NCBI GenBank assembly: GCA_028278405.1
Contig: JANQEK010000031.1
Span: forward strand, 1 to 64,000
Source of the DNA: Nitrospinaceae bacterium
GTDB taxonomy: Bacteria > Nitrospinota > Nitrospinia > Nitrospinales > Nitrospinaceae
Direction: 5' to 3'
DNA length: 64,000 nt
The notes under the pieces were generated by a model. That model worked only from the letters and a program-made list of their open reading frames with translations, was not told where the DNA came from and did no database searches. Below are positions 44,698-53,757 of the stretch, piece by piece (within the stretch, counting starts at the first letter, position 1; each line of letters opens with the position of its first letter). A program made the translations under genes and the position numbers.

Positions 44698-45600
44698 ATG
44701 ACTACGGAAACTCAGCAATTTAAAATTCTGAACCGATCCCGGTCTTCTTATAATGATATTTTCGTCGTCGAGCGAGAAAACCTGAGGGAAATGTGGTTCC
44801 AGGGCAAAGGACGGTTCTATTTGCAGACCCGGATCGACCTGGATCGGCCGGTTGACCTGGCACTGATCTATACCCGTCTTTTGCTCGCTCCTTTGATGTG
44901 GAACCCGAATCCCTCCCGAATTTTGATGATCGGCCTGGGAGGCGGTGTGCTTCCCCGGTTTTTGAGCGGAGTCTACCCGGGCATCCAGATAGATGTGGTG
45001 GAAGTGGACGGTCGCGTGACAGAACTGGCCCGGCGTTATTTCGGTTTCAAAACGGGTTCGGGGATACGGGTTTTCGAAAGTGATGGACGCGCTTTTGTTA
45101 AACAAAGCCGCCAAAAGTATGACTTGGTGCTGTTGGATGCTTTTAAAGGCGGGTCTGTGCCGTATCATTTAAAGACCCTGGAATTTTACCGCGAAATCGC
45201 GCAGTCTCTGACGGAAGAGGGTATTCTGGCCACCAACCTGTATGGAAAAAGCAATATGTTGAAACCGCGCGACTGGAAAACTTTGGAATTGGTGTTTCAG
45301 CAGGTTTCTTTTTTTGAAGATCCGGAGCGCGTGGCGACGGTTTGCGTGGCAAATCTCAGGGATAACGGGGTGGCTTTGGAAGTGCTCCGGAAATATACTT
45401 CCAATTTGCCCAAGAGCGTTCAACGAAACTTGTCCTGGATCGAAAATACGGATATGATCCAAAACGGGAGTTTAGTTGAATCCAGCGGCTCTGTGTTTGA
45501 GGATGATTTCGAAGCTTCTGAATTTCTCAAGGCCGTGAAGCGGAACAACCGGAACGACCCCTTCTTCGACCATCCCTACCCGATCCGAAATTCGAGTTGA
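44698..45600 (+). CDS. Spermidine synthase-like SAM-dependent methyltransferase-fold protein
   Basis: This 300-residue protein resembles spermidine synthases: MIGLGGGVLPRFLSGVYP (SAM-like cofactor loop, about 80-97), VVEVDGRVTELARRYF, LVLLDAFKGGSVPYHL and a Rossmann fold, with a C-terminal extension to residue 300. The polyamine-binding residues are not easily checked by eye, so the amine substrate is uncertain; many relatives have unknown function. ATG 44698 is chosen over TTG 44674. It lies divergent from pckA and 57 nt upstream of prfB. Confidence 0.8.
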   Translation: MTTETQQFKILNRSRSSYNDIFVVERENLREMWFQGKGRFYLQTRIDLDRPVDLALIYTRLLLAPLMWNPNPSRILMIGLGGGVLPRFLSGVYPGIQIDVVEVDGRVTELARRYFGFKTGSGIRVFESDGRAFVKQSRQKYDLVLLDAFKGGSVPYHLKTLEFYREIAQSLTEEGILATNLYGKSNMLKPRDWKTLELVFQQVSFFEDPERVATVCVANLRDNGVALEVLRKYTSNLPKSVQRNLSWIENTDMIQNGSLVESSGSVFEDDFEASEFLKAVKRNNRNDPFFDHPYPIRNSS

Positions 45601-45657
45601 CTGCAGATTTCAGTAGTGACCATAGATACCATTAACATTTTTGTCAGGGAGTGATTC

Positions 45658-46762
45658 ATGATTGACGAGCTGAAAAAACAGCATCAGGAAATGATCCAAC
45701 GTATCGAGCGCATCCGGGGGTTTCTTTGACGTCGATAACAAATTAAAAGAACTTGAATCGCTCGATAAAGAAGTAGCTGCCCCTGATTTCTGGAACGATA
45801 ACGAGGCCGCCCAGAAAACCCTGCAAAAACGTTCGAACCTTCAGCGCAGTGTCAATCTCTGGAAAGATCTGGCCAAAGAAAACGAAGATTTGGAAGCCAC
45901 ATTGGTTTTGTTGGCCGAAGAGGAAGATGACTCCCTGCTGAAAGAATGTGAGACAACGGTTGCCAGTTTGGAAAAGCAGCTGGAAGCGGCGGAACTGAAA
46001 GCCATGCTTTCCGGTGAGAGTGATGGCAACAACGCTATTCTCGCCATCAATTCCGGTGCAGGTGGTACCGAGTCGCAGGACTGGGCGGAAATGTTACTGC
46101 GCATGTACATCCGCTGGGGCGAGCGGAACGATTACAAAACCGAAGTCCTCGATATGCAGTACGGCGAAGAAGCGGGGATCAAGAGCGCCACGGTCAATTT
46201 CACCGGTGATTACGCCTACGGATATCTGAAGGCGGAGATTGGGGTGCATCGGCTGGTGCGCATTTCTCCCTACGATTCCAACAAGCGGCGGCACACGTCC
46301 TTTGCTTCGGTGTTCGTGTACCCGGAGATCGCCGATGATGTGGAAGTCGAAATTAATCCTGATGATCTTAAAGTAGATGTCTACCGCGCTTCCGGTCCGG
46401 GAGGCCAGGGGGTCAACACAACGGACTCTGCCGTGCGCATCACTCACCAGCCGACGGGAATTGTGGTGCAGTGCCAGAATGAGCGGTCCCAGCACAAGAA
46501 CAAGGCCTCGGCTATGAAAGTCCTCCGGGCCCGTCTTTACGAAGTGGAAATGGAAAAGAAAGACGAAGAGAAAAAGGCCAAGGAAAAAGAGAAGAGAAAA
46601 ATTGAATGGGGAAGTCAGATTCGGTCCTATGTTTTACATCCGTACCGCATGGTCAAGGATTTGCGGACCAATGTTGAAATGGGTAACGTCGATGCAGTGC
46701 TGGACGGCGATATCGACCGGTTTATCGAGGCTTATTTATTAAAAGAAGACGTTACCGCCTAA
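45658..46762 (+). CDS. prfB: Peptide chain release factor 2 with programmed +1 frameshift
   Basis: RF2 ends translation at UAA and UGA. The first 23 codons run from ATG 45658 to CTT (45724-45726) and meet TGA (45727-45729). A +1 shift resumes at GAC 45728, giving 367 residues in all, close to the 365 of E. coli. The shift context GGGGG TTT CTT TGA C resembles the E. coli site. The product has the GGQ motif in GPGGQGVNTTDSAV. The stop-recognition motif SPF reads SPY here (RISPYDSNKRR). AGGGAG upstream of the ATG supports the start. Confidence 0.95.
45714..45730 (+). promoter_or_regulatory. RF2 autoregulatory frameshift site
   Basis: The internal SD-like CGGGGG (about 45715-45720), slippery CTT (45724-45726), in-frame TGA (45727-45729) and following C form the classical RF2 feedback site: low RF2 lets the ribosome slip +1 on CTT/TTT and read GAC. 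Confidence 0.93.
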
Positions 46763-46777
46763 GCGGCGGTTTTCAAT

Positions 46778-47785
46778 ATGAAACCGATTTTACATCCATC
46801 TTTGGTGAACGATCCATTGGGCGATCCTGGATTGTTCGTCCAGTTTCTTTATGAAAAGCGGGCGTTTCTCTTCGATCTGGGAGATCTGTCGCCGCTTACC
46901 AATGCCGACCTGTTGAAGGTGTCGCACGTATTTGTCAGCCACACCCATATCGATCATTTCATTGGGTTCGACCGGTTTTTGCGTATCGTGTTCGGACGCG
47001 AAAAAACGATTACCCTGTACGGCCCGGAAAACTTCATTGCTAATGTGGAGGGCAAGCTAGCCGGGTTCACCTGGAATCTGGTGGACCGTTACGACGAGTC
47101 GATCACTCTCGAAGTGGTGGAGGTGCATCCGGATCGGTTGCGCAAAGCAACCTTCCGTGCAATTGAAAAATTTCAGAGAAAGGATGAGCGAGAGGAGCCG
47201 TGGGATGGCGGCTTACTACTGGACGAACCGGTGTTATCGGTTTCGGCGGAAATCCTGGAGCATCGCGTGCCTTGTCTGGGTTTTGCCATCAAGGAGAAGT
47301 TTCACGTCAATATCAATAAAGATCAATTGACGGCCATGCATCTCGAGCCGGGAGAATGGCTGAACCGGTTCAAACAGAATATCTATGAAGGTGCACCCGA
47401 CGATTTTTTGGTTCAGGTTCCGATGGGAGGCAACGGGTCGCAGGAGACAAAGGAATTTACGCTGGGGACATTAAAGGAAAAGCTGGTGAGCATCACGCCG
47501 GGGCAGAAAATTGCGTACATTACGGACACCGTCTATACGCCGGAAAATATTCCACGGATTGTCAATTTGGTTCGTGAGGCAGATCTCCTGTTTTGCGAAT
47601 CTCCGTTTACCGCCGATGAGGAAGACCGTGCGCAGGACCGGCGTCATTTGACCACCCATCAGGCGGGCTTACTTGCCAAAGAAGCCGGTGTCAAACAACT
47701 GAAGACCTTTCATTATTCCAAGCGCCACTCCCACCAGACCGAACGCCTGGTCCGTGAAGCCCAGGAAACATTCCAAAGCAAGTAA
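46778..47785 (+). CDS. rnz: Ribonuclease Z-like metallo-beta-lactamase-fold protein
   Basis: RNase Z trims the 3' ends of tRNA precursors. The 335-residue product has the zinc motif FVSHTHIDHFIGFDRF (HxHxDH), DTVYTPENIP (Asp ligand), LLFCESPFT and the terminal FHYSKRH (His ligand). It resembles the long bacterial ElaC/RNase Z-like group, slightly longer than the 305-310 residues usual. It follows prfB by 15 nt and is convergent with a glycosyltransferase gene 8 nt away. Whether it acts on tRNA or another ester is not certain. Confidence 0.85.
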   Translation: MKPILHPSLVNDPLGDPGLFVQFLYEKRAFLFDLGDLSPLTNADLLKVSHVFVSHTHIDHFIGFDRFLRIVFGREKTITLYGPENFIANVEGKLAGFTWNLVDRYDESITLEVVEVHPDRLRKATFRAIEKFQRKDEREEPWDGGLLLDEPVLSVSAEILEHRVPCLGFAIKEKFHVNINKDQLTAMHLEPGEWLNRFKQNIYEGAPDDFLVQVPMGGNGSQETKEFTLGTLKEKLVSITPGQKIAYITDTVYTPENIPRIVNLVREADLLFCESPFTADEEDRAQDRRHLTTHQAGLLAKEAGVKQLKTFHYSKRHSHQTERLVREAQETFQSK

Positions 47786-47793
47786 TTCGAGCG

Positions 47794-49005
47794 CTATTCA
47801 AAGAGTCCAAGTATGTGGTCGCGGTAGTCTTTGCCGATCGTTTCCCAATCGTAGGGTTGTACGGAATCGCGCGCGTTTTGGGAGAGGGTGGCGGCATCGG
47901 CATTCAGGGCCTGCTTCATTTTTTCTGCGAGGTTTTTGCCGTCTTCAGGTTTGGCTAGGAATCCGTTGTGACCGTCGAAGATCACATCCGTTGCGCCGGC
48001 GACGCGGGTTGCAACCACCGGTTTGCCGCAAGCGAGCGCTTCCAGCAGGACCACTGGTAATCCTTCGGTTTCTCCAGTGGAGTCGATGATGGACGGAACG
48101 ACGACCAGGTCGGTCATATGAAAATAGTTTTTCACCGCTTCTTTACCTTGCTGTCCGGCAAAGGTGACTCTTGCTTCCAATCCCAATCGTTTCGTTTCGC
48201 GTTTGAGCGCACTTTCCAGTAAACCGGTGCCGACGATGACCAAATGGCAGTCGGATTGATTTTTGGCAATGGAGTGAAAGGCCTTGAGTAGATAGATGAC
48301 GCCTTTTTTTTCGTTCAGTTTGCCGACGTACAAAATGACTTTTCCGCCAGACAGGTTCAATTTGTTGCGGAGCGTGACCGGGTCTGAAGAATTTTCATAA
48401 TAGTAAGTGTCGATTCCCATGGGCAACACCTGGCAATCGATTTTGTGATGGACCAGCCGTTCCAGCATATGCCGGTTGTAGGAACTGACACTGTATATAA
48501 GGTCAGAACGTTGGACTATGCGTTCCGCCATATGCTTGCCCAAGGGCAGACGGCGCAAAGCGAATAATCCTGCGGCATGAATGGTCAACACCTGTTTACA
48601 GGGTAGTCGTGGGAGAAGAGACGCGATAAAGCCCTGGGGAATCATCCAATGGCTGTTGACGATGTCGATCTGATGTTCGCGGACGACCCGACGCAGAGCC
48701 ATCCATTGGCAGAATAAAAAGAAAGGGACCTGGAAGAATGCCCAGGGATTGGATTTCAGGCTGGCCATCATTCCGGTACCATAAGCCAGGCTCTGTTTGG
48801 ATTCAGGAAAAAAGTAGGGAAACCGGATGACCTGAATTCCTTCTAAATTCTCGGATTTGGCCGCGCCGGGAGTATGCGGTACCAAGGCGTATACTTCGAA
48901 GTACCTCCGGAGCTCCACACCCAGTTCCAGAACGAAGCGTGGAATTTCCTTGTCGTTTTCCCAGCGGGGAAAAGTGGATGCAAATAAAAGCAGTTTCTTT
49001 TTCAT
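47794..49005 (-). CDS. Glycosyltransferase family 4 protein
   Basis: This 403-residue GT-B glycosyltransferase has an N-terminal LLLFASTFPRWENDKEIPRF start, HWMIPQGFIASLLP, and a C-terminal glycosyltransferase domain with VGKLNEKKGVIYLLKAF (about 240-256), VVVPSIIDSTGETEGLPVVLLEALACGKPVVATRVAGATDVI (nucleotide-sugar donor region with the E-x7-E pattern). The sugar and acceptor are unknown; it probably acts at the cytoplasmic face of the membrane in surface-glycan assembly. It lies 75 nt downstream of a second GT4 gene that is interrupted by a frameshift. Confidence 0.9.
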   Translation of the reverse strand: MKKKLLLFASTFPRWENDKEIPRFVLELGVELRRYFEVYALVPHTPGAAKSENLEGIQVIRFPYFFPESKQSLAYGTGMMASLKSNPWAFFQVPFFLFCQWMALRRVVREHQIDIVNSHWMIPQGFIASLLPRLPCKQVLTIHAAGLFALRRLPLGKHMAERIVQRSDLIYSVSSYNRHMLERLVHHKIDCQVLPMGIDTYYYENSSDPVTLRNKLNLSGGKVILYVGKLNEKKGVIYLLKAFHSIAKNQSDCHLVIVGTGLLESALKRETKRLGLEARVTFAGQQGKEAVKNYFHMTDLVVVPSIIDSTGETEGLPVVLLEALACGKPVVATRVAGATDVIFDGHNGFLAKPEDGKNLAEKMKQALNADAATLSQNARDSVQPYDWETIGKDYRDHILGLFE

Positions 49006-49080
49006 TTTTGAGAAATAGAGGGCAAGGAGTTTATTGGGCTATGTTCCGGGTTCGGGTGAATTCTTTTAACCAGTATAGGG

Positions 49081-50219
49081 TTACTTTAGCGAACCGTAAA
49101 GCTCCATGTAACGGTCCATGACCGCGTTCCAACCGAACCCTTCCAATACCTTTTTGCGGATATGATGGCCGAATTTTTGGCGGGTTTCCGGGTTGCTGAG
49201 TTGCAGAATCCGGTCGCAAATCATATCCGGATCGGCGGGTACGATGAATCCGTTTTCTCCGGATGAGACAATCTCGTTGGCCAGGCCTACCGGGGTGGAG
49301 ATAATCGGCAGTCCGCTGGCTCCAGCTTCCAGTAGCGTTCTGCCGGATGTTTCGTAGGCGGAAGGATTGATGAACAGATCGGCATCGGAAAAGCAGCTAT
49401 TCAGGTCCTCCGGAGAGGGATTCCCTAAAAAGTCCACTCGATCCTCGATTCCCACTGACTTGGCAAGTTTTTTAAGTTCGCTGAGATATTTGGTTGAGTC
49501 GTCAGCCTCACCGATTGGATTTGTGGCGACGAGGGTAACCCGGAAAGGGAGAGTCAGTTTGCGTGCGGCTCTGAGCAACAATTCCACGCGTCGCAACCGG
49601 GTTATCGGCCCGGCAAACAACAGATTCAAGGGCGCTCCCTGCCTCGAGGAGCGATCGATTTTCGGATCGGGATCTTCGATGCCATCGGGGATGATATGCA
49701 GTTTGTCCTTATGGATACCGAATTCCAACGCTTCTTCATACTCTGTTTGAGAGGACACCACGACGGCATCGGCCCGCTTGGCGGTAATTCCAAAGGTCAG
49801 TCCATCATAGAGTTTATGAGAAAGAGGATTGGAAGAGGGCTGATGGTGCTTCTTGTGATCCACCAGGGATCCATGAGTGCTTAGAACAAAGGGTTTGTTG
49901 CGAATCAACGCAAAAAAAAAGAGCAGTCGGTTTGGAAGGTGCGGTATTGGTGACTGTGAAGGATGTGATATCGGTGCAGGTAGGTCATCATTCCGAAACT
50001 GACCTTGTATTGCCCAAGCGACCATTGAACAGGAACCCGTGTGATCTGAACCTGTCCCAACAGTTCTTTTTTTACGGACCGATCGCCCTCAGTGGAAACC
50101 GTTGTGAGCAATGGCGACCGAATGCCTTTTTGTTCCAACCGATTGGAAATCTGCCAGGCTTGCTGGGCAGATTCCAAGCTGTTCGGATGGAAAGAGTCGA
50201 TGGTTCTCAGGATTCTCAA
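49081..50219 (-). pseudogene. Glycosyltransferase family 4 gene with a frameshift at a T9 run
   Basis: Two frames together make one GT4 protein. The first (50219 down to a TGA at 49905) gives 104 residues: an N-terminal ILRTIDSFHPNSLESAQQAW segment ending in YHILHSHQYRTFQTDCSFF. The second frame continues with FFALIRNKPFVLSTHGSLVDHK and the donor-binding SAYETSGRTLLEAGASGLPIIST, to a stop at 49081. The frames meet at a run of nine Ts on the minus strand (plus-strand As 49912-49920). One extra T, or a -1 slip, would restore a 379-residue protein. It could be an inactive gene, phase variation, productive slippage or an assembly error. Confidence 0.8.
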
Positions 50220-50353
50220 GATTTCGCCGGGCCGGAGGATATTCGGGCCTGGAAGAGCATCTTTTGCGAGACAAACACTCCCAGGCGGTTGATCTGACCG
50301 AATATTCTAGCCCAGATGCACTGCGAAGTAAACCAAGTCCAATGAAATGTCAC

Positions 50354-50737
50354 CTAGCTTTGGCGTACCAGGTTTGCGTTCCGAAGATATTTTTTCTCTT
50401 TAGTGGTGGAACGACGTAATCGAGCTGACAATGCCTTCACAAAAGGAAGCCAGACCTTGGGATCTTTGCGAGCCATTGCATTTATATCGCTACGTGAAAT
50501 CAAAGTGACCTTACTGCTTTCCAAAGCTGTGGCGGTTGCCGAGCGGGGACCGCCGTCGATCATTCCAATTTCACCGAAGACTTCATTTTTTCCCAGAATG
50601 TCGATGACCTCGACATTGCCGTCCTTGCGTTTTCGGGACACTTCCACCTGTCCGTCTTCAATGATAAATGCATAGTCACTACGGTTGCCTTCGTGAAAAA
50701 TCACTTGTCCCTTTTTCATATACTGAGTCGCTGTCAT
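50354..50737 (-). CDS. Cyclic nucleotide-binding domain protein
   Basis: This 127-residue protein is essentially a single cNMP-binding domain: KKGQVIFHEGNRSDYAFIIEDGQVEV, then FGEIGMIDGGPRSATATALE, which matches the phosphate-binding cassette with its Glu and Arg. There is no DNA-binding domain or catalytic domain, so it may sense cAMP/cGMP or serve as a docking unit. The Shine-Dalgarno region on the minus strand reads GGGGGAGATTGAACT before ATG 50737. A 271-nt interval to the next gene (50738-51008) shows no convincing promoter or RNA. Confidence 0.9.
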   Translation of the reverse strand: MTATQYMKKGQVIFHEGNRSDYAFIIEDGQVEVSRKRKDGNVEVIDILGKNEVFGEIGMIDGGPRSATATALESSKVTLISRSDINAMARKDPKVWLPFVKALSARLRRSTTKEKKYLRNANLVRQS

Positions 50738-51008
50738 AGTTCAATCTCCCCCGAGAATGATTAGAGATTAATATTGTGGATATGTTCAAGATATGTTGCA
50801 AAACGCTGGCCAACCGCCAATGGTTACAGACATTTATGTATAAAACCCTTAAAATCAAATAATTTTAAATTTTTGAAAGTGTCTGGAGACAGGGGGGATA
50901 AAAAGAGAATGTGTAAAAAATGATAAATTGCCAGGGAGGTAATAAAAAAAATTACAACAAACGTAAGATCGCCTTGTGTATCTGTCTCTTACCGTTTTTC
51001 TGAAATCG

Positions 51009-52046
51009 CTAGGCCAGGTTTCGGTTAATCCACAGGATCATTTCGTTCAGGCGTCCAAAATAGTGTTTGTTGAATTGAAAAACCAGCCGGGGCAGGCTGG
51101 GATATTCGTTCTGGGCTTTTTCCGGTTCCAGCGCTTCAGATGTCTGGAAATCTCCCTTTAAGAGAATATCCCGGAATTCGTGGTTCAGGTATTCCACGAT
51201 TGCGGGGGACAATGCCTTGGTGAACCGGAGAACGGTATACTCCTTGACATAACGCAGTGAATGGTAGTGGCGATAGTAATCTTCAAGATGCTGAACCGCA
51301 TCTTCCACGGAATGAGTGATGTGGAACAGGTTCATATCGATGGATGATATGTATCCTTTGGGTAGGAGTTCCTCTTCGATCTGGCGAACAAGTCTTTCCC
51401 AATAGGTTTCATTTTTGGGTTCTACCAGAATAATCGGACGCGGCATGCATTTGCCGGTTTGGAACAAGGTCAGATTTTCAAATCCTTCATCGAGCGTACC
51501 GAATCCTCCGGGAAAGAGTATGGTGGCTTCGGATTCCTTGATGAACATCAGCTTGCGCGTAAAAAAATACTTAAACTGCATCAGTTTGGAATCGCCTTCG
51601 ATGTGGAGATTGGCGCGTTGTTCCTTGGGCAGTCTGATATTGATTCCGAAACTGTTTTCGCGCCCGGCTCCCCGGTTGGCCGCTTCCATGATGCCTCCAC
51701 CGGCGCCGGTGATGACCATATGACCTTTTTCGACCAGTGTCCGTGCGGTTTCCAGGGCCATTTGATAACTGGGGTCCGACTCCGGAGTGCGGGCGGAACC
51801 AAAAATTACCACTTTGCGCTTTGCACGATAGGGTAAAAATACCCGGTAGGCATGGCGCAGTTCCTTGAGCGTGTTATTGGTCAACTTGAAATCCCCCCGG
51901 TCCTTGTGTTCCAAACCCATTTTCACCACGGTGGTCAGAATTTCCTTCAAAAGGTCCGGAGCTGTCGGGTTGCCGCAGAAATCGACCAGATTCTGAATCA
52001 TCTGATCGGCCTGGGGATCCCCCACATTGTAGTTCGAATTAGGCAT
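51009..52046 (-). CDS. LOG-family Rossmann-fold protein (TIGR00730-like) with extensions
   Basis: The core (about 75-250) resembles LOG-family nucleotide 5'-monophosphate phosphoribohydrolases: VVIFGSARTPESDPSYQMA, GHMVITGAGGGIMEAANRGA and the motif FPGGFGTLDEGFE. At 345 residues it is much longer than the usual ~190: an N-terminal helical part and a C-terminal region of about 95 residues of unknown fold flank the core. Such proteins cleave nucleotide monophosphates or make cytokinin-like bases; which substrate it uses is unknown. It is divergent from the small membrane protein gene. Confidence 0.85.
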   Translation of the reverse strand: MPNSNYNVGDPQADQMIQNLVDFCGNPTAPDLLKEILTTVVKMGLEHKDRGDFKLTNNTLKELRHAYRVFLPYRAKRKVVIFGSARTPESDPSYQMALETARTLVEKGHMVITGAGGGIMEAANRGAGRENSFGINIRLPKEQRANLHIEGDSKLMQFKYFFTRKLMFIKESEATILFPGGFGTLDEGFENLTLFQTGKCMPRPIILVEPKNETYWERLVRQIEEELLPKGYISSIDMNLFHITHSVEDAVQHLEDYYRHYHSLRYVKEYTVLRFTKALSPAIVEYLNHEFRDILLKGDFQTSEALEPEKAQNEYPSLPRLVFQFNKHYFGRLNEMILWINRNLA

Positions 52047-52102
52047 TGCACTTCTCCGTTGAATCGATTATTTTTGAGCTTGAATGAAACAAGGAACGGA
52101 TC

Positions 52103-52330
52103 ATGGACGACCCCAAAAAACCTGAACCCCCCGTTAACGATAAGCTCCTGGTGTATTCCATCATAGGTCTGCTGGCGATCGGATTTTTAAGCGTTCTGTT
52201 CATAGCAGTCCCCTGGCTGCTCCACGACGGTTCCCCGAGCTGGAAGGAAATTTTGATCGATGATTCCATCATCATTGGAGTCATCATCATGTTTGTTTAC
52301 GGGTTTTATATGAACACCAAGATGCATTAG
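52103..52330 (+). CDS. Small two-helix membrane protein of unknown function
   Basis: The 75-residue product has a Lys/Pro-rich N-terminus (DDPKKPEPPVNDK), a first helix (about 15-40) and a second helix (about 52-70), with a short polar loop. Start ATG 52103 is preceded by GGAACGGATC rather than a strong SD. It is divergent from the LOG gene and 62 nt upstream of yajQ, and may share the yajQ transcript. Confidence 0.65.
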   Translation: MDDPKKPEPPVNDKLLVYSIIGLLAIGFLSVLFIAVPWLLHDGSPSWKEILIDDSIIIGVIIMFVYGFYMNTKMH

Positions 52331-52392
52331 CCGCTATTTAGCCCCGGGTGAGGGCATTTTCTCTTTTATTCATTGTACAGGACACGGTACCG

Positions 52393-52890
52393 ATGGCAAA
52401 AAATTGTTCTTTTGATATTGTTTCCAATGTCGATCTTCAGGAAGTGAAAAACGCAATCAATCAGGCTACGATGGAAATTCGTCAGCGGTTCGACTTCAAA
52501 GGCAGTAAAAGCGAAATCACCATCGATGAGAAAGTTCCCGCACTCAATCTGGTTTCAGACGACGAGCATAAAATGAAATCAGTCGTTGATATCCTGGAAG
52601 GAAAACTGATCAAGCGCAAGGTTTCACTGAAAGCTCTCAGTTATGGGAATGTGGAACCGGCCGGCGGGAATACGGTCCGGCAGGTGATACAACTGCAGCA
52701 GGGTATTCCCCAGGAGAAGGGCAAGGAAATCGTCAAGGCGATTAAGGGAATGAAGATCAAAGTCCAGGGACAGGTGATGGATGATCAGGTGCGGGTTACC
52801 GGGAAAAGCCGGGATGATCTGCAGTCAGTGATTGCTGAAATCAAGGCAAAAGATTTTGGTATCGCCATGTCATTCACCAATTATCGGTGA
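52393..52890 (+). CDS. yajQ: YajQ-family nucleotide-binding protein
   Basis: YajQ proteins bind cyclic di-GMP or other nucleotides and affect regulation of virulence or phage genes in some species. The 165-residue product has the typical N-terminus [50 protein letters not shown] and a C-terminal [22 protein letters not shown] 52393 gives the family N-terminus; 52348 is a longer in-frame start with no support. Its end overlaps the end of the convergent carotenoid gene by 21 nt. Confidence 0.95.
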   Translation: MAKNCSFDIVSNVDLQEVKNAINQATMEIRQRFDFKGSKSEITIDEKVPALNLVSDDEHKMKSVVDILEGKLIKRKVSLKALSYGNVEPAGGNTVRQVIQLQQGIPQEKGKEIVKAIKGMKIKVQGQVMDDQVRVTGKSRDDLQSVIAEIKAKDFGIAMSFTNYR

Positions 52891-53697
52891 ATCCGCCGGC
52901 TTCGTTTCTTTTTCTTTGCTGAATACCTTGATCACAGGAAGGGACAAAATAAAAAGCGCCAGGCCCAACCCGCAGAATCCCAAGACAAGCTCTCCGATAT
53001 AAAACGTTACTCCCAGGGAAAAGACCAAAACTCCAAAGTACACCGCCGGTCCCAGAAGGGCCTGCCCCGGCACCTGCCGCATTCCCATATCCCGGAATCC
53101 CCGGCGCATCAGCCAGGCATCGATGCGTGTGAAGCTGAAAAGAATGGCAAACCCGACGACAAACCAGCCACCGAAATTAGTGAGTGGAATATTGAAATAT
53201 TCTCCCTGCTCGCGGTATGTGTATATTTGACCCAGGAACCAGCGGTCGCCTAAAAATGAAACCGGATCGATCACAACGTCCAGCAACATCATCAGAACGG
53301 CTCCAGTCAGGATCACACGCCAGGAATGCTTGATGGCGTTCGTTTCCACAAGCTGGATATCCCATCCTTGCTTTTTCAAGGGACACCACAGGAACAGGCT
53401 CAAGGTATAGCTGAAGTAGGACAGAAAGCTGAAAGAAATGGAGTCCATGAAAGGAACATTGGAAAACCACAATTCCTGATCACGGGTGGTTTCAATATAG
53501 GTGTAATACCCGAAGGGAAACCCGTTGCGAGTCGAGGAATACTCCGCCATAAACGCAATCCCGAAACCCAAGGCCGTAAAAAGGACCGTCCGCTTGACTC
53601 CTATATGGAGGATGGCGATGACCAGATAACTCAAAAGAAAAACAAATACGTAAGGGCGAAGCCAAATCGTTCCCAGCAGAAGTTCCAGAAATTCCAT
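52870..53697 (-). CDS. CruF-like carotenoid biosynthesis membrane protein (DUF422)
   Basis: The 275-residue polytopic membrane protein resembles the carotenoid 1',2'-hydratase family CruF/DUF422: [42 protein letters not shown] and several hydrophobic helices. CruF relatives hydrate acyclic carotenoids or bacterioruberin precursors. No carotenoid genes are adjacent, so the pathway is unproven here. It is downstream of the SurA-like gene with a 60-nt gap and overlaps the yajQ end by 21 nt on the opposite strand. Confidence 0.85.
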   Translation of the reverse strand: MEFLELLLGTIWLRPYVFVFLLSYLVIAILHIGVKRTVLFTALGFGIAFMAEYSSTRNGFPFGYYTYIETTRDQELWFSNVPFMDSISFSFLSYFSYTLSLFLWCPLKKQGWDIQLVETNAIKHSWRVILTGAVLMMLLDVVIDPVSFLGDRWFLGQIYTYREQGEYFNIPLTNFGGWFVVGFAILFSFTRIDAWLMRRGFRDMGMRQVPGQALLGPAVYFGVLVFSLGVTFYIGELVLGFCGLGLALFILSLPVIKVFSKEKETKPADSPIIGE

Positions 53698-53757
53698 GGG
53701 TTTGCAGTCAGTGAGTGGAGTGAATCATGTTATTGAGGATTCTGTCGCGAGCGGCTC

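Noticed and set aside
44674-44702. TTGACA-N17-TATGAC as a promoter for the spermidine synthase-like gene
   Set aside because: The -10 box would cover the ATG (44698), placing the transcript start inside the coding sequence, and no good downstream start exists; it is probably a chance match.
50738-51008. Small RNA or short ORF in the interval between the cNMP-binding and LOG genes
   Set aside because: The interval has an AT-rich, repeat-poor sequence and SD-like AGGGAGGT with no usable ATG behind it; nothing supports a gene.
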